In this document: positions 17,508 to 25,866 of the stretch, piece after piece
Numbering within the stretch: the first letter of the stretch is position 1
Layout of the letters: every line of letters begins with the position of its first letter
Assembly: GCA_003246895.1 (NCBI GenBank)
Contig: QKCL01000036.1
Coordinates: forward strand, 1 to 64,000
DNA from: Spirochaetota bacterium
GTDB taxonomy: Bacteria > Spirochaetota > UBA4802 > UBA5550
Direction of reading: 5' to 3'
DNA length: 64,000 nucleotides
Translations under genes and position numbers: made by a program
Notes under the pieces: model-generated
What the model was told of the DNA's origin: nothing
Database searches by the model: none
What the model saw: the letters and a program-made list of their open reading frames with translations, nothing else

Positions 17508-18410
17508 ATGCTTAATATATTAAATAATTTCATTCCAATCTTGAATTCATCTTCTGATACAGGCATGGGCGTCCCGAAAGTTCCTCTTGGGGATTTGATA
17601 GAAAGTATAATAAACTATCTTACAGATAATTTTTCATCTGTAACAAAATCTGTCTCAGTCGTAATGAGAAGCGGAATAGAATCACTTAACTCTGTCATAG
17701 ATATGGTTCATCCTGTCCTGTTTATTATAGTTGTTACGCTTCTTGTACTCTATATTTCCAGGAAAAGAATTGCACTGTTTACGGCAATTGGTCTCCTCTT
17801 TATATGGAATCTGGGGCTCTGGTATGAAACAACAAATACCCTGACCCTTGTAATCATATCAACATTGCTGTCACTTATTGTGGGTGTTCCACTCGGTATC
17901 GCGGCAGCGCTTAACAAAAGATTTAACAGAATTATTGTGCCTGTCCTGGATTTTATGCAGACCATGCCTGCCTTTGTCTATCTAATTCCGGCCATACCCT
18001 TTTTCGGACTTGGAGCAGTTTCAGCTGTTTTTACAACTGTAATATTTGCAATGCCTCCTACAATAAGGCTTACATGTCTCGGCATAGAACAGGTTCCCGT
18101 TGAATTGACAGAGGCTGCTGAATCATTTGGAGCCACAGGGGCCCAGACTCTGTTGAAGGTGCAGCTGCCTGTTGCAATGCCCACAGTAATGGCCGGAATA
18201 AATCAGACGATCATGCTGTCGCTTTCCATGGTTGTCATTGCAGCGATGATTGGTGCCGGCGGGCTTGGGGCTGAAGTCTGGAAGGCTATACAGAGACTGA
18301 AACCGGGCATGGGCTTTGAAGCGGGTATTGCAGTTGTTATCCTGGCCATAATACTGGACAGGATAACAAAAAATATAAGTTTCAGAAAGAACGAAAAAAA
18401 TAAATTCTAA
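17508..18410 (+). CDS. proW: Glycine betaine/proline ABC importer permease
   Basis: 300 residues. The N-terminal about 60 residues are amphipathic and precede six to seven membrane segments. The ABC-permease EAA loop reads EAAESFGATGAQTLLKVQLP, and MQTMPAFVYLIPAIPFFG is typical of ProW/OpuAB. It forms the channel of the importer with ProV and receives substrate from ProX. It starts four bases after proV and ends ten bases before proX. Confidence 0.95.
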   Translation: MLNILNNFIPILNSSSDTGMGVPKVPLGDLIESIINYLTDNFSSVTKSVSVVMRSGIESLNSVIDMVHPVLFIIVVTLLVLYISRKRIALFTAIGLLFIWNLGLWYETTNTLTLVIISTLLSLIVGVPLGIAAALNKRFNRIIVPVLDFMQTMPAFVYLIPAIPFFGLGAVSAVFTTVIFAMPPTIRLTCLGIEQVPVELTEAAESFGATGAQTLLKVQLPVAMPTVMAGINQTIMLSLSMVVIAAMIGAGGLGAEVWKAIQRLKPGMGFEAGIAVVILAIILDRITKNISFRKNEKNKF

Positions 18411-18420
18411 GGAGAAGATT

Positions 18421-19290
18421 ATGCTCATAAGGATATTTAAAATATTTTCTGTGCTTTTGATTTCGTCTTTTTTCCTCTTTTCATGCGGGAAAAATGAAGC
18501 GGATAAAAGTTCAAAGGGAAAGATAACTCTTGCATATGTTGAGTGGTCATCAGAGGTGGCAAGTACAAATGTTGTAAAGGCTGTACTGCAGGAGAAGCTG
18601 GGTTATACGGTTGACATGAAGGCAGTTACTGCGCCGGCCATGTGGCAGGCTGTTGCAACGGGTGATGCCGATGCACTGGTTGCGGCATGGCTGCCTACCA
18701 CACACGGAAGTTATCTCAAAAAAGTTGAAAAGGATGTTGATGTGCTCGGTAAAAACCTCATCGGCACAAGGATAGGACTCGTCGTTCCTGAATATGTGAC
18801 TATTTCATCCGTTGCCGAACTTGAGGCAAATGCTGAAAAGTTCAATAAGGAAATTGTCGGTATAGATCCCGGGGCAGGGCTCATGAGTGCGACAGAAAAG
18901 GCAATGAAAGTATACGGTATCAGGTCCATGAAACTTGTTGCCGGAAGCGGAGCCACAATGACAGCAGCTCTGTCTTCAGCCTGTAAGAACAAGGAATGGA
19001 TTGTCGTTACCGGATGGACTCCTCACTGGAAATTTGCCAGAATGCAGCTGAAGTACCTGAAAGACCCGAAAAATGTATTCGGCAGGGAGGAGTATATAAG
19101 CACAATAGCCAGAAAGGGCCTTGAAAAGGATTACCCGGACGTATATGCGTTTCTCAAAAAATTCAGATGGACTCCTGCCGATATGCAGAAGGTCATGGTA
19201 TGGAACAGGGAAGAGGGAGCAGATCCATATAAAAATGCAGTAAGGTGGATCAGGGAAAATCAATCCAGAGTAAGTTCATGGTTAAAATGA
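18421..19290 (+). CDS. proX: Glycine betaine-type substrate-binding lipoprotein
   Basis: 289 residues with a lipoprotein signal (lipobox-like FLFSC, Cys22 expected to be lipidated). The mature protein is of the OpuAC/ProX family: WSSEVASTN near the start, APAMWQAVATGDADALVAAWLP and VTGWTPHWKFARM supply tryptophans of the sort that form the aromatic cage around quaternary ammonium groups. It delivers betaine or related osmolytes to ProVW. ATG 18421 follows AAGGAGAAG. A strong terminator lies 22 bases after the stop. Confidence 0.93.
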   Translation: MLIRIFKIFSVLLISSFFLFSCGKNEADKSSKGKITLAYVEWSSEVASTNVVKAVLQEKLGYTVDMKAVTAPAMWQAVATGDADALVAAWLPTTHGSYLKKVEKDVDVLGKNLIGTRIGLVVPEYVTISSVAELEANAEKFNKEIVGIDPGAGLMSATEKAMKVYGIRSMKLVAGSGATMTAALSSACKNKEWIVVTGWTPHWKFARMQLKYLKDPKNVFGREEYISTIARKGLEKDYPDVYAFLKKFRWTPADMQKVMVWNREEGADPYKNAVRWIRENQSRVSSWLK

Positions 19291-19312
19291 CCTTCGTTTC
19301 ATAAAATCCCCT

Positions 19313-19348
19313 GCGCGGGCTGTGTAATGCAGCCCGCGCTTCTTTATT
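19313..19348 (+). terminator. Rho-independent terminator of proVWX
   Basis: GCGCGGGCTG at 19313-19322 pairs perfectly with CAGCCCGCGC at 19330-19339 across a 7-base loop, followed by TTCTTTATT. Confidence 0.85.
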
Positions 19349-19520
19349 CATACCTGTTTATACGTGATGAATGATCTCCTCCACAGAAGCGCCTTTTTAT
19401 GATAAAAATCATTAATCAAACTCTCATCATCCGGCGGATTTCCATGCAATATATTTATTTTAAATATTGCCGTAGTATCAATATTTATGTACTCTCTGAA
19501 CATAACTGCGGAGGTGGTAT

Positions 19521-20459
19521 ATGCTGTCCAGGAGAGAATTTATCAAAGCCGGTGCGGAAAAATTAGCAGGGTTACTTGCCTTTTCGGCCTTGTTCCCCTT
19601 TGGGAAACTCTTTGCTGATTCAAGATATCCGGACCTTGTGGCTATGAAAGGGGGCAAGGGGCCGGATGAACTGTTCAGAAAGGGTATTGAATACCTTGGC
19701 GGGATAAAAAGCTTTGTGAGCAGAGGTCAGAGTGTACTTGTGAAACCAAATATTGGATGGGACAGAACTCCTGCATACGGGGCAAATACAAGTCCGTCAC
19801 TTGTGGCCGAGATAGTGCGCCAGTGCAGAAAGGCAGGTGCAGCGCGTGTTTTTGTAATGGATCATACATGTGATCCATGGAAGAGCTGCTACAGAAACAG
19901 CGGCATAGAGGATGCTGTGAAAAGTTCCGGAGGGGAGATGGTGCCCGGGAACTCAATGTCATATTATAAAAATGTCTCTGTCAAAAACGGCAGATCCCTG
20001 AAGGATGTTCTTGTTCATAAGGTCTATGCCGATTCAGATGTAATAATCAATGTACCAGTACTGAAGCACCATTCATCTACAGGTATGACTGCGTCCATGA
20101 AGAATCTCATGGGAGTTGTCTGGGACAGGTATGCGTGGCACAGGGAGAACCTTCATCAGTGTATTGCCGATTTCGCGGGGTTCAGGCCGCCTGACCTGAC
20201 GGTCATAGATGCCTACAATGTCATGACGAGGAACGGTCCCAGAGGATACAGCAGGTCCGATTCCATTAATTACAGGTATCTGTTTATTTCAAAAGATCAG
20301 GTTGCTGCCGATTCTGCCGGAGCAATGGTTCTGTCAAAGACCAGCCCTGGAATAAAAAAACCTGATGATATTGAATACATAGCTCTGGCAGGGAAAGCGG
20401 GACTTGGGAAAAGCTCTATGAAATCAATGAAAATCGCAAGGGTAAGTGTGCAGTCATGA
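19521..20459 (+). CDS. Tat-exported DUF362 protein
   Basis: 312 residues of the DUF362 family (PF04015). It starts at ATG 19521 behind a strong GGAGGTGG site and begins with a twin-arginine signal (SRREFIKAG) followed by a hydrophobic stretch, so it is exported folded. Family text includes VLVKPNIGWD near 71-80, VFVMDHTCD, DVIINVPVLKHH and MTASMKNLMGVVWDR. DUF362 members are usually tied to Fe-S or redox proteins; the biochemical role is not established. It has no ferredoxin domain of its own here, but its stop overlaps the start of a polyferredoxin gene (ATGA), so the two products very likely work together at the membrane. Confidence 0.88.
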   Translation: MLSRREFIKAGAEKLAGLLAFSALFPFGKLFADSRYPDLVAMKGGKGPDELFRKGIEYLGGIKSFVSRGQSVLVKPNIGWDRTPAYGANTSPSLVAEIVRQCRKAGAARVFVMDHTCDPWKSCYRNSGIEDAVKSSGGEMVPGNSMSYYKNVSVKNGRSLKDVLVHKVYADSDVIINVPVLKHHSSTGMTASMKNLMGVVWDRYAWHRENLHQCIADFAGFRPPDLTVIDAYNVMTRNGPRGYSRSDSINYRYLFISKDQVAADSAGAMVLSKTSPGIKKPDDIEYIALAGKAGLGKSSMKSMKIARVSVQS

Positions 20460-22024
20460 AGCTGAAAAGGTTCAGGCAGATAACGGCCGTGACGGTAGTT
20501 TTTTTGTTCTCAATAATCTTTTTTGATATCTACGGTCTTGTTCCGCATGGAGTGCAGAGGGTTTTGACGTCTTTTCAGTTTATTCCATCATTGCTTTTCA
20601 CGTTTGCATATGGGGTAACACTGGTGTCAGCAGGTTTCATCGTGGTATTTCTGCTGACCCTTTTGTCCGGGAGAAGCTACTGCTCATTTTTGTGTCCTCT
20701 GGGTATAATTCAGGATCTCTCATCCCGTATTTTTAAAAGAAAAAAATACATCTTCATGAAGGAGATGAGGGCAGTGCGCTACACAATCCTTGCGGTGACT
20801 GCGGCTGTTACTGCGGTCTGGGGATCTCTCCTGCTGGTCTGGCTTGACCCCTACAGCCTCTTCGGCAGGTTCATGGGAAACTTTCTCAACAAGTTTATCC
20901 TTGCCCTGAATAATGCAGCAGCTGAATTTCTTCTGAACCACAACATTTTTTCACTCTACTCTGTAAACGGGTCACCGGGGACTGTTTTTTCAGTTATTGT
21001 TTCGGCTGTACCGGTATTCCTGATTATTATAGTGGCCTCAAGGTATGGAAGACTTTACTGCAATACAGTCTGCCCTGTGGGGACGTTTTTAGGTATTGTG
21101 AGCCGGTTTTCGGTTGTTAAAATAGGAATCAATTCTGATACATGCCTGCACTGCGGGATCTGTGACAGGTCCTGTAAAAGCTCCTGCATAGACAGCGCTG
21201 AAGGGCTTGTTGACTTTACACGGTGTGTCTCATGTTTTAACTGTGTATCCATGTGCCCAAACGGAAGCATATCCTTTGAAAGGAGATACGGGAAAGCAGA
21301 ATCCCTGAATGATTCCAATAGAAAATCATCTCCTTCTGAAAAAGGGGCCATCTCGAGATTTTCATTTATTACCGGAATGCTCGTTATGCCGCCCTGGATT
21401 TCGGCGCTGGCAGTTGAAAATAAAAAACTCTTTATGTCTGATGGATCGAAACTTGTCAAGTTCACAAGAAAGACTGTTTCATCTCCGCCGGGATCAGTGG
21501 AAAGGGATAGATTCAATGAACTCTGCACTTCCTGTTCACTGTGCATTACAAAATGTCCAACCAGAGTACTTCAGCCTGCTGTCATGCACTACGGCATGCG
21601 TGGAATCATGCAGCCCTATATGGATTATTCCGCAGGGTACTGCAATTATGACTGTACCCTCTGCGGCAGTGTCTGCCCCACGGGGGCCATTAAAAAACTC
21701 TCTGTGGAGAAGAAACGGGTTACGTCAATCGGGAAAGTAATTTTTATAAAGGAGAACTGCATAACATTCCAGCAGGAAACAGTATGCGGAGCATGTTCGG
21801 AACACTGCCCCACAAAGGCTGTATACATGGTCCCATACAAAAATGGACTTGTCATTCCGGCAACAGACCGGTCAATATGCATCGGCTGCGGAGCGTGTGA
21901 GAATGTCTGTCCAGTAAGGCCGGTCAAGGCAATTCATGTTGAAGGAGAGCTGAAACACACGGTAGCCCTGAAACCTGCTGAGAAAAAATCAGACCAAAAA
22001 CAGGGGGATGAGTTCCCGTTTTGA
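20456..22024 (+). CDS. NapH/CcoG-like membrane polyferredoxin
   Basis: 522 residues. The N-terminal half has four to five membrane segments with two cysteine motifs of the NapH/NosR type (SYCSFLCPLG near 80 and YCNTVCPVG near 203). Then follow several 4Fe-4S motifs: CLHCGICDRSC, CVSCFNCVSMCP, CTSCSLCITKCP, CNYDCTLCGSVCP, CGACSEHCP and CIGCGACENVCP. It should pass electrons between a membrane quinone or donor and the exported partner; the neighbouring Tat-signal DUF362 protein is the obvious partner. Similar DUF362-polyferredoxin pairs exist in anaerobes, but I know of no proven reaction. Translational coupling by ATGA overlap. Confidence 0.88.
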   Translation: MKLKRFRQITAVTVVFLFSIIFFDIYGLVPHGVQRVLTSFQFIPSLLFTFAYGVTLVSAGFIVVFLLTLLSGRSYCSFLCPLGIIQDLSSRIFKRKKYIFMKEMRAVRYTILAVTAAVTAVWGSLLLVWLDPYSLFGRFMGNFLNKFILALNNAAAEFLLNHNIFSLYSVNGSPGTVFSVIVSAVPVFLIIIVASRYGRLYCNTVCPVGTFLGIVSRFSVVKIGINSDTCLHCGICDRSCKSSCIDSAEGLVDFTRCVSCFNCVSMCPNGSISFERRYGKAESLNDSNRKSSPSEKGAISRFSFITGMLVMPPWISALAVENKKLFMSDGSKLVKFTRKTVSSPPGSVERDRFNELCTSCSLCITKCPTRVLQPAVMHYGMRGIMQPYMDYSAGYCNYDCTLCGSVCPTGAIKKLSVEKKRVTSIGKVIFIKENCITFQQETVCGACSEHCPTKAVYMVPYKNGLVIPATDRSICIGCGACENVCPVRPVKAIHVEGELKHTVALKPAEKKSDQKQGDEFPF

Positions 22025-22052
22025 GAGACATGTCCTTTTGCAGAATTGCGTT

Positions 22053-22643
22053 TTACTGCCTGTAGCGGTAGTGGCCGATTATTTTATAGTCAAAGAGACA
22101 GTCTTCCAGAACCTGTCCATATCCAATATTGTGGACGACCATGAAGTTTCCTGATACGGCTGACCTGCGGTTTACCACAAGGCCGATGTGGGGACGGCCG
22201 TTGCTCAGGGACCAGCAGACTATGTCACCGGGTTTGTAGTCGCTGTTTTTTTCTGTGATTTTTTTTACTGTTCCGAATCTTCTGAAGAAGACCATGAGGT
22301 TGGGTACTCTTCTGTGGTCTATATTTGTGTCCGGTGATTTTCTCCCCCATATGTGGGGATAGAGGCTGAAGTTCCCGGTCATGTCAGCATGAACCAGTTC
22401 CTGAAGATCTATTCCCAGTTTTCTGTAGGCCCTTATTACCACATCTGTGCAGACGCCTCTCCCTCGGGGTACATCTCCGTTGGGGTAGGGAATTCTGTAG
22501 TATGCCGGATCATATGTGACTTTGTCTTTTGTGAGTGACAGGGCCGCGTCGGAAAGGCTCTTGTGTGTGTTCCCCTGGCAAAATGATGCTGAGAGAACAA
22601 TTGATATCAGCACCGCGGAAAATGTAAGTTTATATCTTTTCAT
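22053..22643 (-). CDS. DUF1287 secreted protein (NlpC/P60-like fold)
   Basis: 196 residues with a signal peptide (to about residue 24). The mature part matches DUF1287 (PF06940): RIPYPNGDVPRGRGVCTDVVIRAYRKLGIDLQ, where the cysteine is near residue 65, and GDIVCWSLSNGRPHIGLVV, where His is near 152. This Cys/His arrangement resembles NlpC/P60 and CHAP peptidases, so cell-wall or peptide cleavage in the periplasm is plausible but unproven. The ribosome site is weak. It converges with the polyferredoxin gene, leaving 28 bases between stops. Confidence 0.85.
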   Translation of the reverse strand: MKRYKLTFSAVLISIVLSASFCQGNTHKSLSDAALSLTKDKVTYDPAYYRIPYPNGDVPRGRGVCTDVVIRAYRKLGIDLQELVHADMTGNFSLYPHIWGRKSPDTNIDHRRVPNLMVFFRRFGTVKKITEKNSDYKPGDIVCWSLSNGRPHIGLVVNRRSAVSGNFMVVHNIGYGQVLEDCLFDYKIIGHYRYRQ

Positions 22644-22878
22644 AATTTTTTATTTTGCTGCCTTGCTCTGCAGATTAATAATATTTTCTTAAATGGATTT
22701 CAAGCAGTTTCTTTTTTTAAGGATGATTATCAGGTAAACCTTTTAAAAGAGTAATGAAATTTTAAAAATGTTATTACTGAAGGCGAAAGTGCAGGATGAT
22801 TTTTTTAAAAAATTTGCAACCTTTTATGCCATTGAGCTGTTGTAAAAATATTATATACAGTTAAATCAGGAGAAAATC

Positions 22879-23235
22879 ATGCAGTTACAGATTGAACAGT
22901 TCAAGAGTATTTTACAGGAGTCAGCCTCCACCATGGAGACATATTTCAAAAATCTTATTTCAAAAGATTATACATTGAGGCTCATTGAGAATATCAGGGA
23001 ATACAGCCTGAGTGTGAAAAAAAGCATAACAGAGCAGTATAACAGTCTTAATGACGAAATAAGGGAGTCTCTCCTTAACAAGTACAATGAAATAGTATCT
23101 ATCTTTGATGAAATGACTAAAATGGCAATTGAACAGGCAAATCTAAATCACAGGCTTCTTTCACTTTCAAATGATGTATTTTATAATGATGTGCTCTATC
23201 TTCATCCGGACAAGGAAAAGGAAGGTATACTGTAA
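22879..23235 (+). CDS. Small helical protein of unknown function
   Basis: 118 residues, not recognised. The sequence is almost entirely predicted helix with heptad-like spacing of I/L/V (LRLIENIREYSLSVKKSI, LLNKYNEIVSIFDEMTKMAI), no signal peptide and no cysteine. A weak likeness to FlgN/FliT-type helical chaperones is only in general form. ATG 22879 follows AGGAGAAA, and a good terminator follows the stop, so it is a real single-gene unit. No neighbour explains it. Confidence 0.6.
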   Translation: MQLQIEQFKSILQESASTMETYFKNLISKDYTLRLIENIREYSLSVKKSITEQYNSLNDEIRESLLNKYNEIVSIFDEMTKMAIEQANLNHRLLSLSNDVFYNDVLYLHPDKEKEGIL

Positions 23236-23243
23236 TAATTGAA

Positions 23244-23274
23244 AGGCTGTCCTGAAAACGGGCGGCCTTTTTTT
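23244..23274 (+). terminator. Rho-independent terminator
   Basis: AGGCTGTCC at 23244-23252 pairs with GGGCGGCCT at 23260-23268 (two G-T wobbles) over a 7-base loop, then seven T. Confidence 0.75.
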
Positions 23275-23411
23275 GTGTTGTTTTTTTATTTTTTCACAAT
23301 GATGCAATATAAACTGCTTTGCCCTTACCTCTTTTTTCAGTAAATTAAACAAATGAGTTTCTATAATCAGAAAAGCAAAAATTATCAAAAGACATTGCAA
23401 TATCAGGGAAG

Positions 23412-23897
23412 ATGATGGCTGGATTTTGTTCCTGGTGTAAACGTGAGCTGTCTTATGACTCCCATGATGCAGATATTTCTCAGTATTATATCTGCAGTGA
23501 CTGCAGGAGGGCTGCTGAGTCAGGGTTTGATATCCCGATTCTGGATTATATTAATGCAATGGAACTTCCTGTACTTGTGATTAATGAGGATGGTACTGTT
23601 AAAACCGCAAATTTCAGCGCATTGTCAGTACTGGAAAAGTCCCATGGAGAAATTGAAAACAGAAAGGGGGGAGAGGTTTTCAGATGCAGGTATTCTGATC
23701 TTCCAGGCGGATGCGGAGGTACAGTTCACTGTGTGGATTGTACCATAAGGATGCTTGTGATGGATACGTTCAGCACTGGAAACGGGCATTTTGAAACCAC
23801 TGCTTCGCTGGAATCGGGCCATGGCGTTATATCTTTTAAAGTATCAACTGTGAAATCCGGCAGTTTTGTTCTGTTGAGAATTGATAAAATAATATAG
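23412..23897 (+). CDS. Zinc-ribbon plus PAS domain protein
   Basis: 161 residues. A zinc-ribbon-like N-terminus has Cys6/Cys9 and Cys28/Cys31 (CSWC and CSDC). A PAS domain follows from about residue 45 (LPVLVINEDGTVKTANFSAL) and carries four more cysteines at 92, 101, 107 and 110 in the pattern GEVFRC...GGCGGTVHCVDCTIR. This cysteine-bearing PAS type recurs in sensor proteins and may hold a metal or Fe-S cluster or act as a redox switch (inference). No output domain is fused, so it would act through a partner. ATG 23412 or ATG 23415 may be used. Confidence 0.75.
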   Translation: MMAGFCSWCKRELSYDSHDADISQYYICSDCRRAAESGFDIPILDYINAMELPVLVINEDGTVKTANFSALSVLEKSHGEIENRKGGEVFRCRYSDLPGGCGGTVHCVDCTIRMLVMDTFSTGNGHFETTASLESGHGVISFKVSTVKSGSFVLLRIDKII

Positions 23898-24203
23898 AAT
23901 GCTTTGCAAAAGTCTGATTTCTGACAGGATCACCGGCTCTGTGGAATAATGCCTGAAGAGCCTTTTTCTGTTTTTGGTTCAGTTAATTTTAAAGAATGGC
24001 CATGGCTTTCGTTATTTTACCGTGTATATTGTATAATAAAATACAATATTTATAGAAGAAAGTTTATTTATAACCGGTTTTATCACCACCGCTTGACTCT
24101 ATGTATAGAATTATTTTTACGGAAAAAATTTTTTTTCATTTGATTTTCCGGGAAAATAGTTATATTTGAATTAAATTTTTAATAAAAATCAGGGGTGAAA
24201 TTT
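23898..24203. other. AT-rich intergenic region with palindromic -10
   Basis: About 300 bases, very AT-rich. A perfect inverted repeat ATATTGTAT (24026-24034)/ATACAATAT (24041-24049) contains an exact TATAAT at 24032-24037, which could be a promoter -10 with overlapping operator; no good -35 lies at the right distance. I see no gene. Confidence 0.4.
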
Positions 24204-24707
24204 ATGAAAAAGAAGGTTTTATTATCTGCCATTTTAATTGCGGCAGTAATGCTTCCTGTATTCGGCTGGGAGCAGATGAAAAGATGGAACTGGACACAGA
24301 ACAGAATTAGTTTTCAAACTCCAGTATCCATGAAAATTACAAAGAATACAGGAACAGAGTTTGTAGGTGCATGGAAAGCTATGGGCTTTTCAATTAAGCC
24401 TTTCCAGGACAAAAATCTGAATGCTTCACAGGTTGCGTTTCAGGGCTATTTGAGAAATACTGCAACACTTGATAAAAATGTTACACGTAAAACTAATGTA
24501 AGTTTAGGCCAGGGACTAAAGGGCTATGCAATTTTTGGAAAGGGCATGCAGAAAGGCCGTGTTGTAAAATTTGTTTATCTTGGACTGATCGATCCGAATT
24601 CTCCGCATAACTATGCAGTTAACTGGGTTTGGTACAGCTCTCCTCAAGCAGACGCTCTTTATGATAACGTAAGTTATGAAATGGCCAAGTCCTTCAAAAA
24701 AATCTGA
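24204..24707 (+). CDS. Secreted protein of unknown function
   Basis: 167 residues starting at ATG 24204, six bases after AGGGGTG; an in-frame GTG at 24195 lies inside the ribosome site, so I reject it. A clear Sec signal peptide (MKKKVLLSAILIAAVMLPVFG) is followed by a small soluble domain rich in W, N and K, with text such as KAMGFSIKPFQDKNLNASQ and VKFVYLGLIDPNSPHNYAVNW. I do not recognise a family. It ends in a strong terminator and stands alone. A periplasmic or surface location is likely. Confidence 0.65.
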   Translation: MKKKVLLSAILIAAVMLPVFGWEQMKRWNWTQNRISFQTPVSMKITKNTGTEFVGAWKAMGFSIKPFQDKNLNASQVAFQGYLRNTATLDKNVTRKTNVSLGQGLKGYAIFGKGMQKGRVVKFVYLGLIDPNSPHNYAVNWVWYSSPQADALYDNVSYEMAKSFKKI

Positions 24708-24715
24708 TTTTATTC

Positions 24716-24740
24716 AGACCCCGCTGACAGCGGGGTCTTT
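24716..24740 (+). terminator. Rho-independent terminator
   Basis: GACCCCGCT at 24717-24725 pairs perfectly with AGCGGGGTC at 24729-24737 over a GAC loop, followed by TTT. Confidence 0.8.
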
Positions 24741-24773
24741 GCTTTATTTTACTTTCTCCTTTTTTTTCTTTTC

Positions 24774-24804
24774 TTGACATTCCTTTTCTGCTCTCCATTA
24801 TAAT
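24774..24804 (+). promoter_or_regulatory. Promoter for the EamA transporter gene
   Basis: TTGACA at 24774-24779 and TATAAT at 24799-24804; both hexamers are exact but the 19-base spacer is longer than ideal. The start codon is 53 bases downstream. Confidence 0.5.
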
Positions 24805-24856
24805 CATGCGGAACCGGTCTTTCTGTTCTGACATGTAGTCTTTTGAGGTAACCGGA

Positions 24857-25780
24857 TTGATATATGTAAAGCTGCTGCTTACGGCGATTTTCTGGGGAGG
24901 AACATTCGTTGCAGGCAGACTCCTTTCAGATAATGTTCATCCGCTCGGTGCTGCTCTCCTGCGATTTGTCATTTCAACTTTTATTCTTCTTGCTGTGCTT
25001 TTAAGGGTTGAAGGAAAACTTGTTTCTCTCAATCTCAAAGAGTCTTTCATTATTATTCTTCTGGGGCTTACGGGAGTTTTTTCCTATAACTTTCTGTTCT
25101 TCTCGGGTCTCAGACATATTGAAGCAGGGAAGGCTGCACTTATAATCGCCAACAATCCGGTTTTTATAAGCCTGATTTCAGTTGCTGTTTTCCGGGAGAG
25201 TTTCAGTTTTTTCAAGGCCCTTGGGATAGTTCTTTCGGTGACAGGTGCAATGGTCGTTATATCCGATGGTTCTGTTCTGGGCGGTAATGGAATAGCTGTC
25301 GGAGAGGGGGAGGTCATGATTTTCGGCTGTGTAGTGAGCTGGGTCCTCTATTCCATAGTGGGCAAGATTGCCATGAGGAGTCTGTCACCGCTTGTTTCAG
25401 TGACATATTCGTCTCTGAGCGGAATGGTTTTTCTTCTGGCAGCTTCATTTTTTTATATGGATTTTACTGAGGTGTCTGCATATACGCTCTCTGACTGGTT
25501 CAGTATATCATATCTTGCTGTTTTCGGAACAGTCATCGGTTTCTTCTGGTACTATCAGGGGATTGAAAAGATTGGAGCCATGAAGGCCGGGGTATTCATT
25601 AACTTTGTTCCTGTCAGCGCCATTCTGATCTCCTGGATCGCTGCAGGTGAGTCTGTTACAGTATATCTGCTTCTTGGAGGTGGAATGGTAATTGCCGGTG
25701 TGTGTTTTACCAATTTTATGGATAACATACTGCAGAAAGTCAAAAAGACTTCAGATCTCCTGCCTGACATGATGGAATGA
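24857..25780 (+). CDS. EamA/DMT-family transporter
   Basis: 307 residues with ten hydrophobic segments in two EamA repeats (about 5-140 and 150-290). Motifs typical of the family are LLTAIFWGGTFVAGR at the start, AALLRFVIST, and ALGIVLSVTGAMVVI at the end of the first repeat. Members export or import amino acids and other small metabolites; substrate cannot be assigned. The start is TTG 24857, seven bases after GAGGT; the nearby ATG at 24864 is out of frame. It has its own promoter. Confidence 0.88.
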   Translation: MIYVKLLLTAIFWGGTFVAGRLLSDNVHPLGAALLRFVISTFILLAVLLRVEGKLVSLNLKESFIIILLGLTGVFSYNFLFFSGLRHIEAGKAALIIANNPVFISLISVAVFRESFSFFKALGIVLSVTGAMVVISDGSVLGGNGIAVGEGEVMIFGCVVSWVLYSIVGKIAMRSLSPLVSVTYSSLSGMVFLLAASFFYMDFTEVSAYTLSDWFSISYLAVFGTVIGFFWYYQGIEKIGAMKAGVFINFVPVSAILISWIAAGESVTVYLLLGGGMVIAGVCFTNFMDNILQKVKKTSDLLPDMME

Positions 25781-25797
25781 GTGTTTTTAAATAACCC

Positions 25798-25826
25798 TTG
25801 ACTTGGTACTGTTGCCATCATTTATT
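25798..25826 (+). promoter_or_regulatory. Candidate promoter of the lectin-transglutaminase gene
   Basis: TTGACT at 25798-25803 and TTTATT at 25821-25826 with a 17-base spacer. It begins 18 bases after the stop of the EamA gene. Confidence 0.35.
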
Positions 25827-25866
25827 TTCGTAATATACAAAAGTTATTCAAGAGGGGTTGTCTGTT

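Noticed and set aside
23949-24143. 64-codon plus-strand frame
   Set aside because: AT-driven composition (F/Y/K-rich), no ribosome site, overlaps a likely promoter region.
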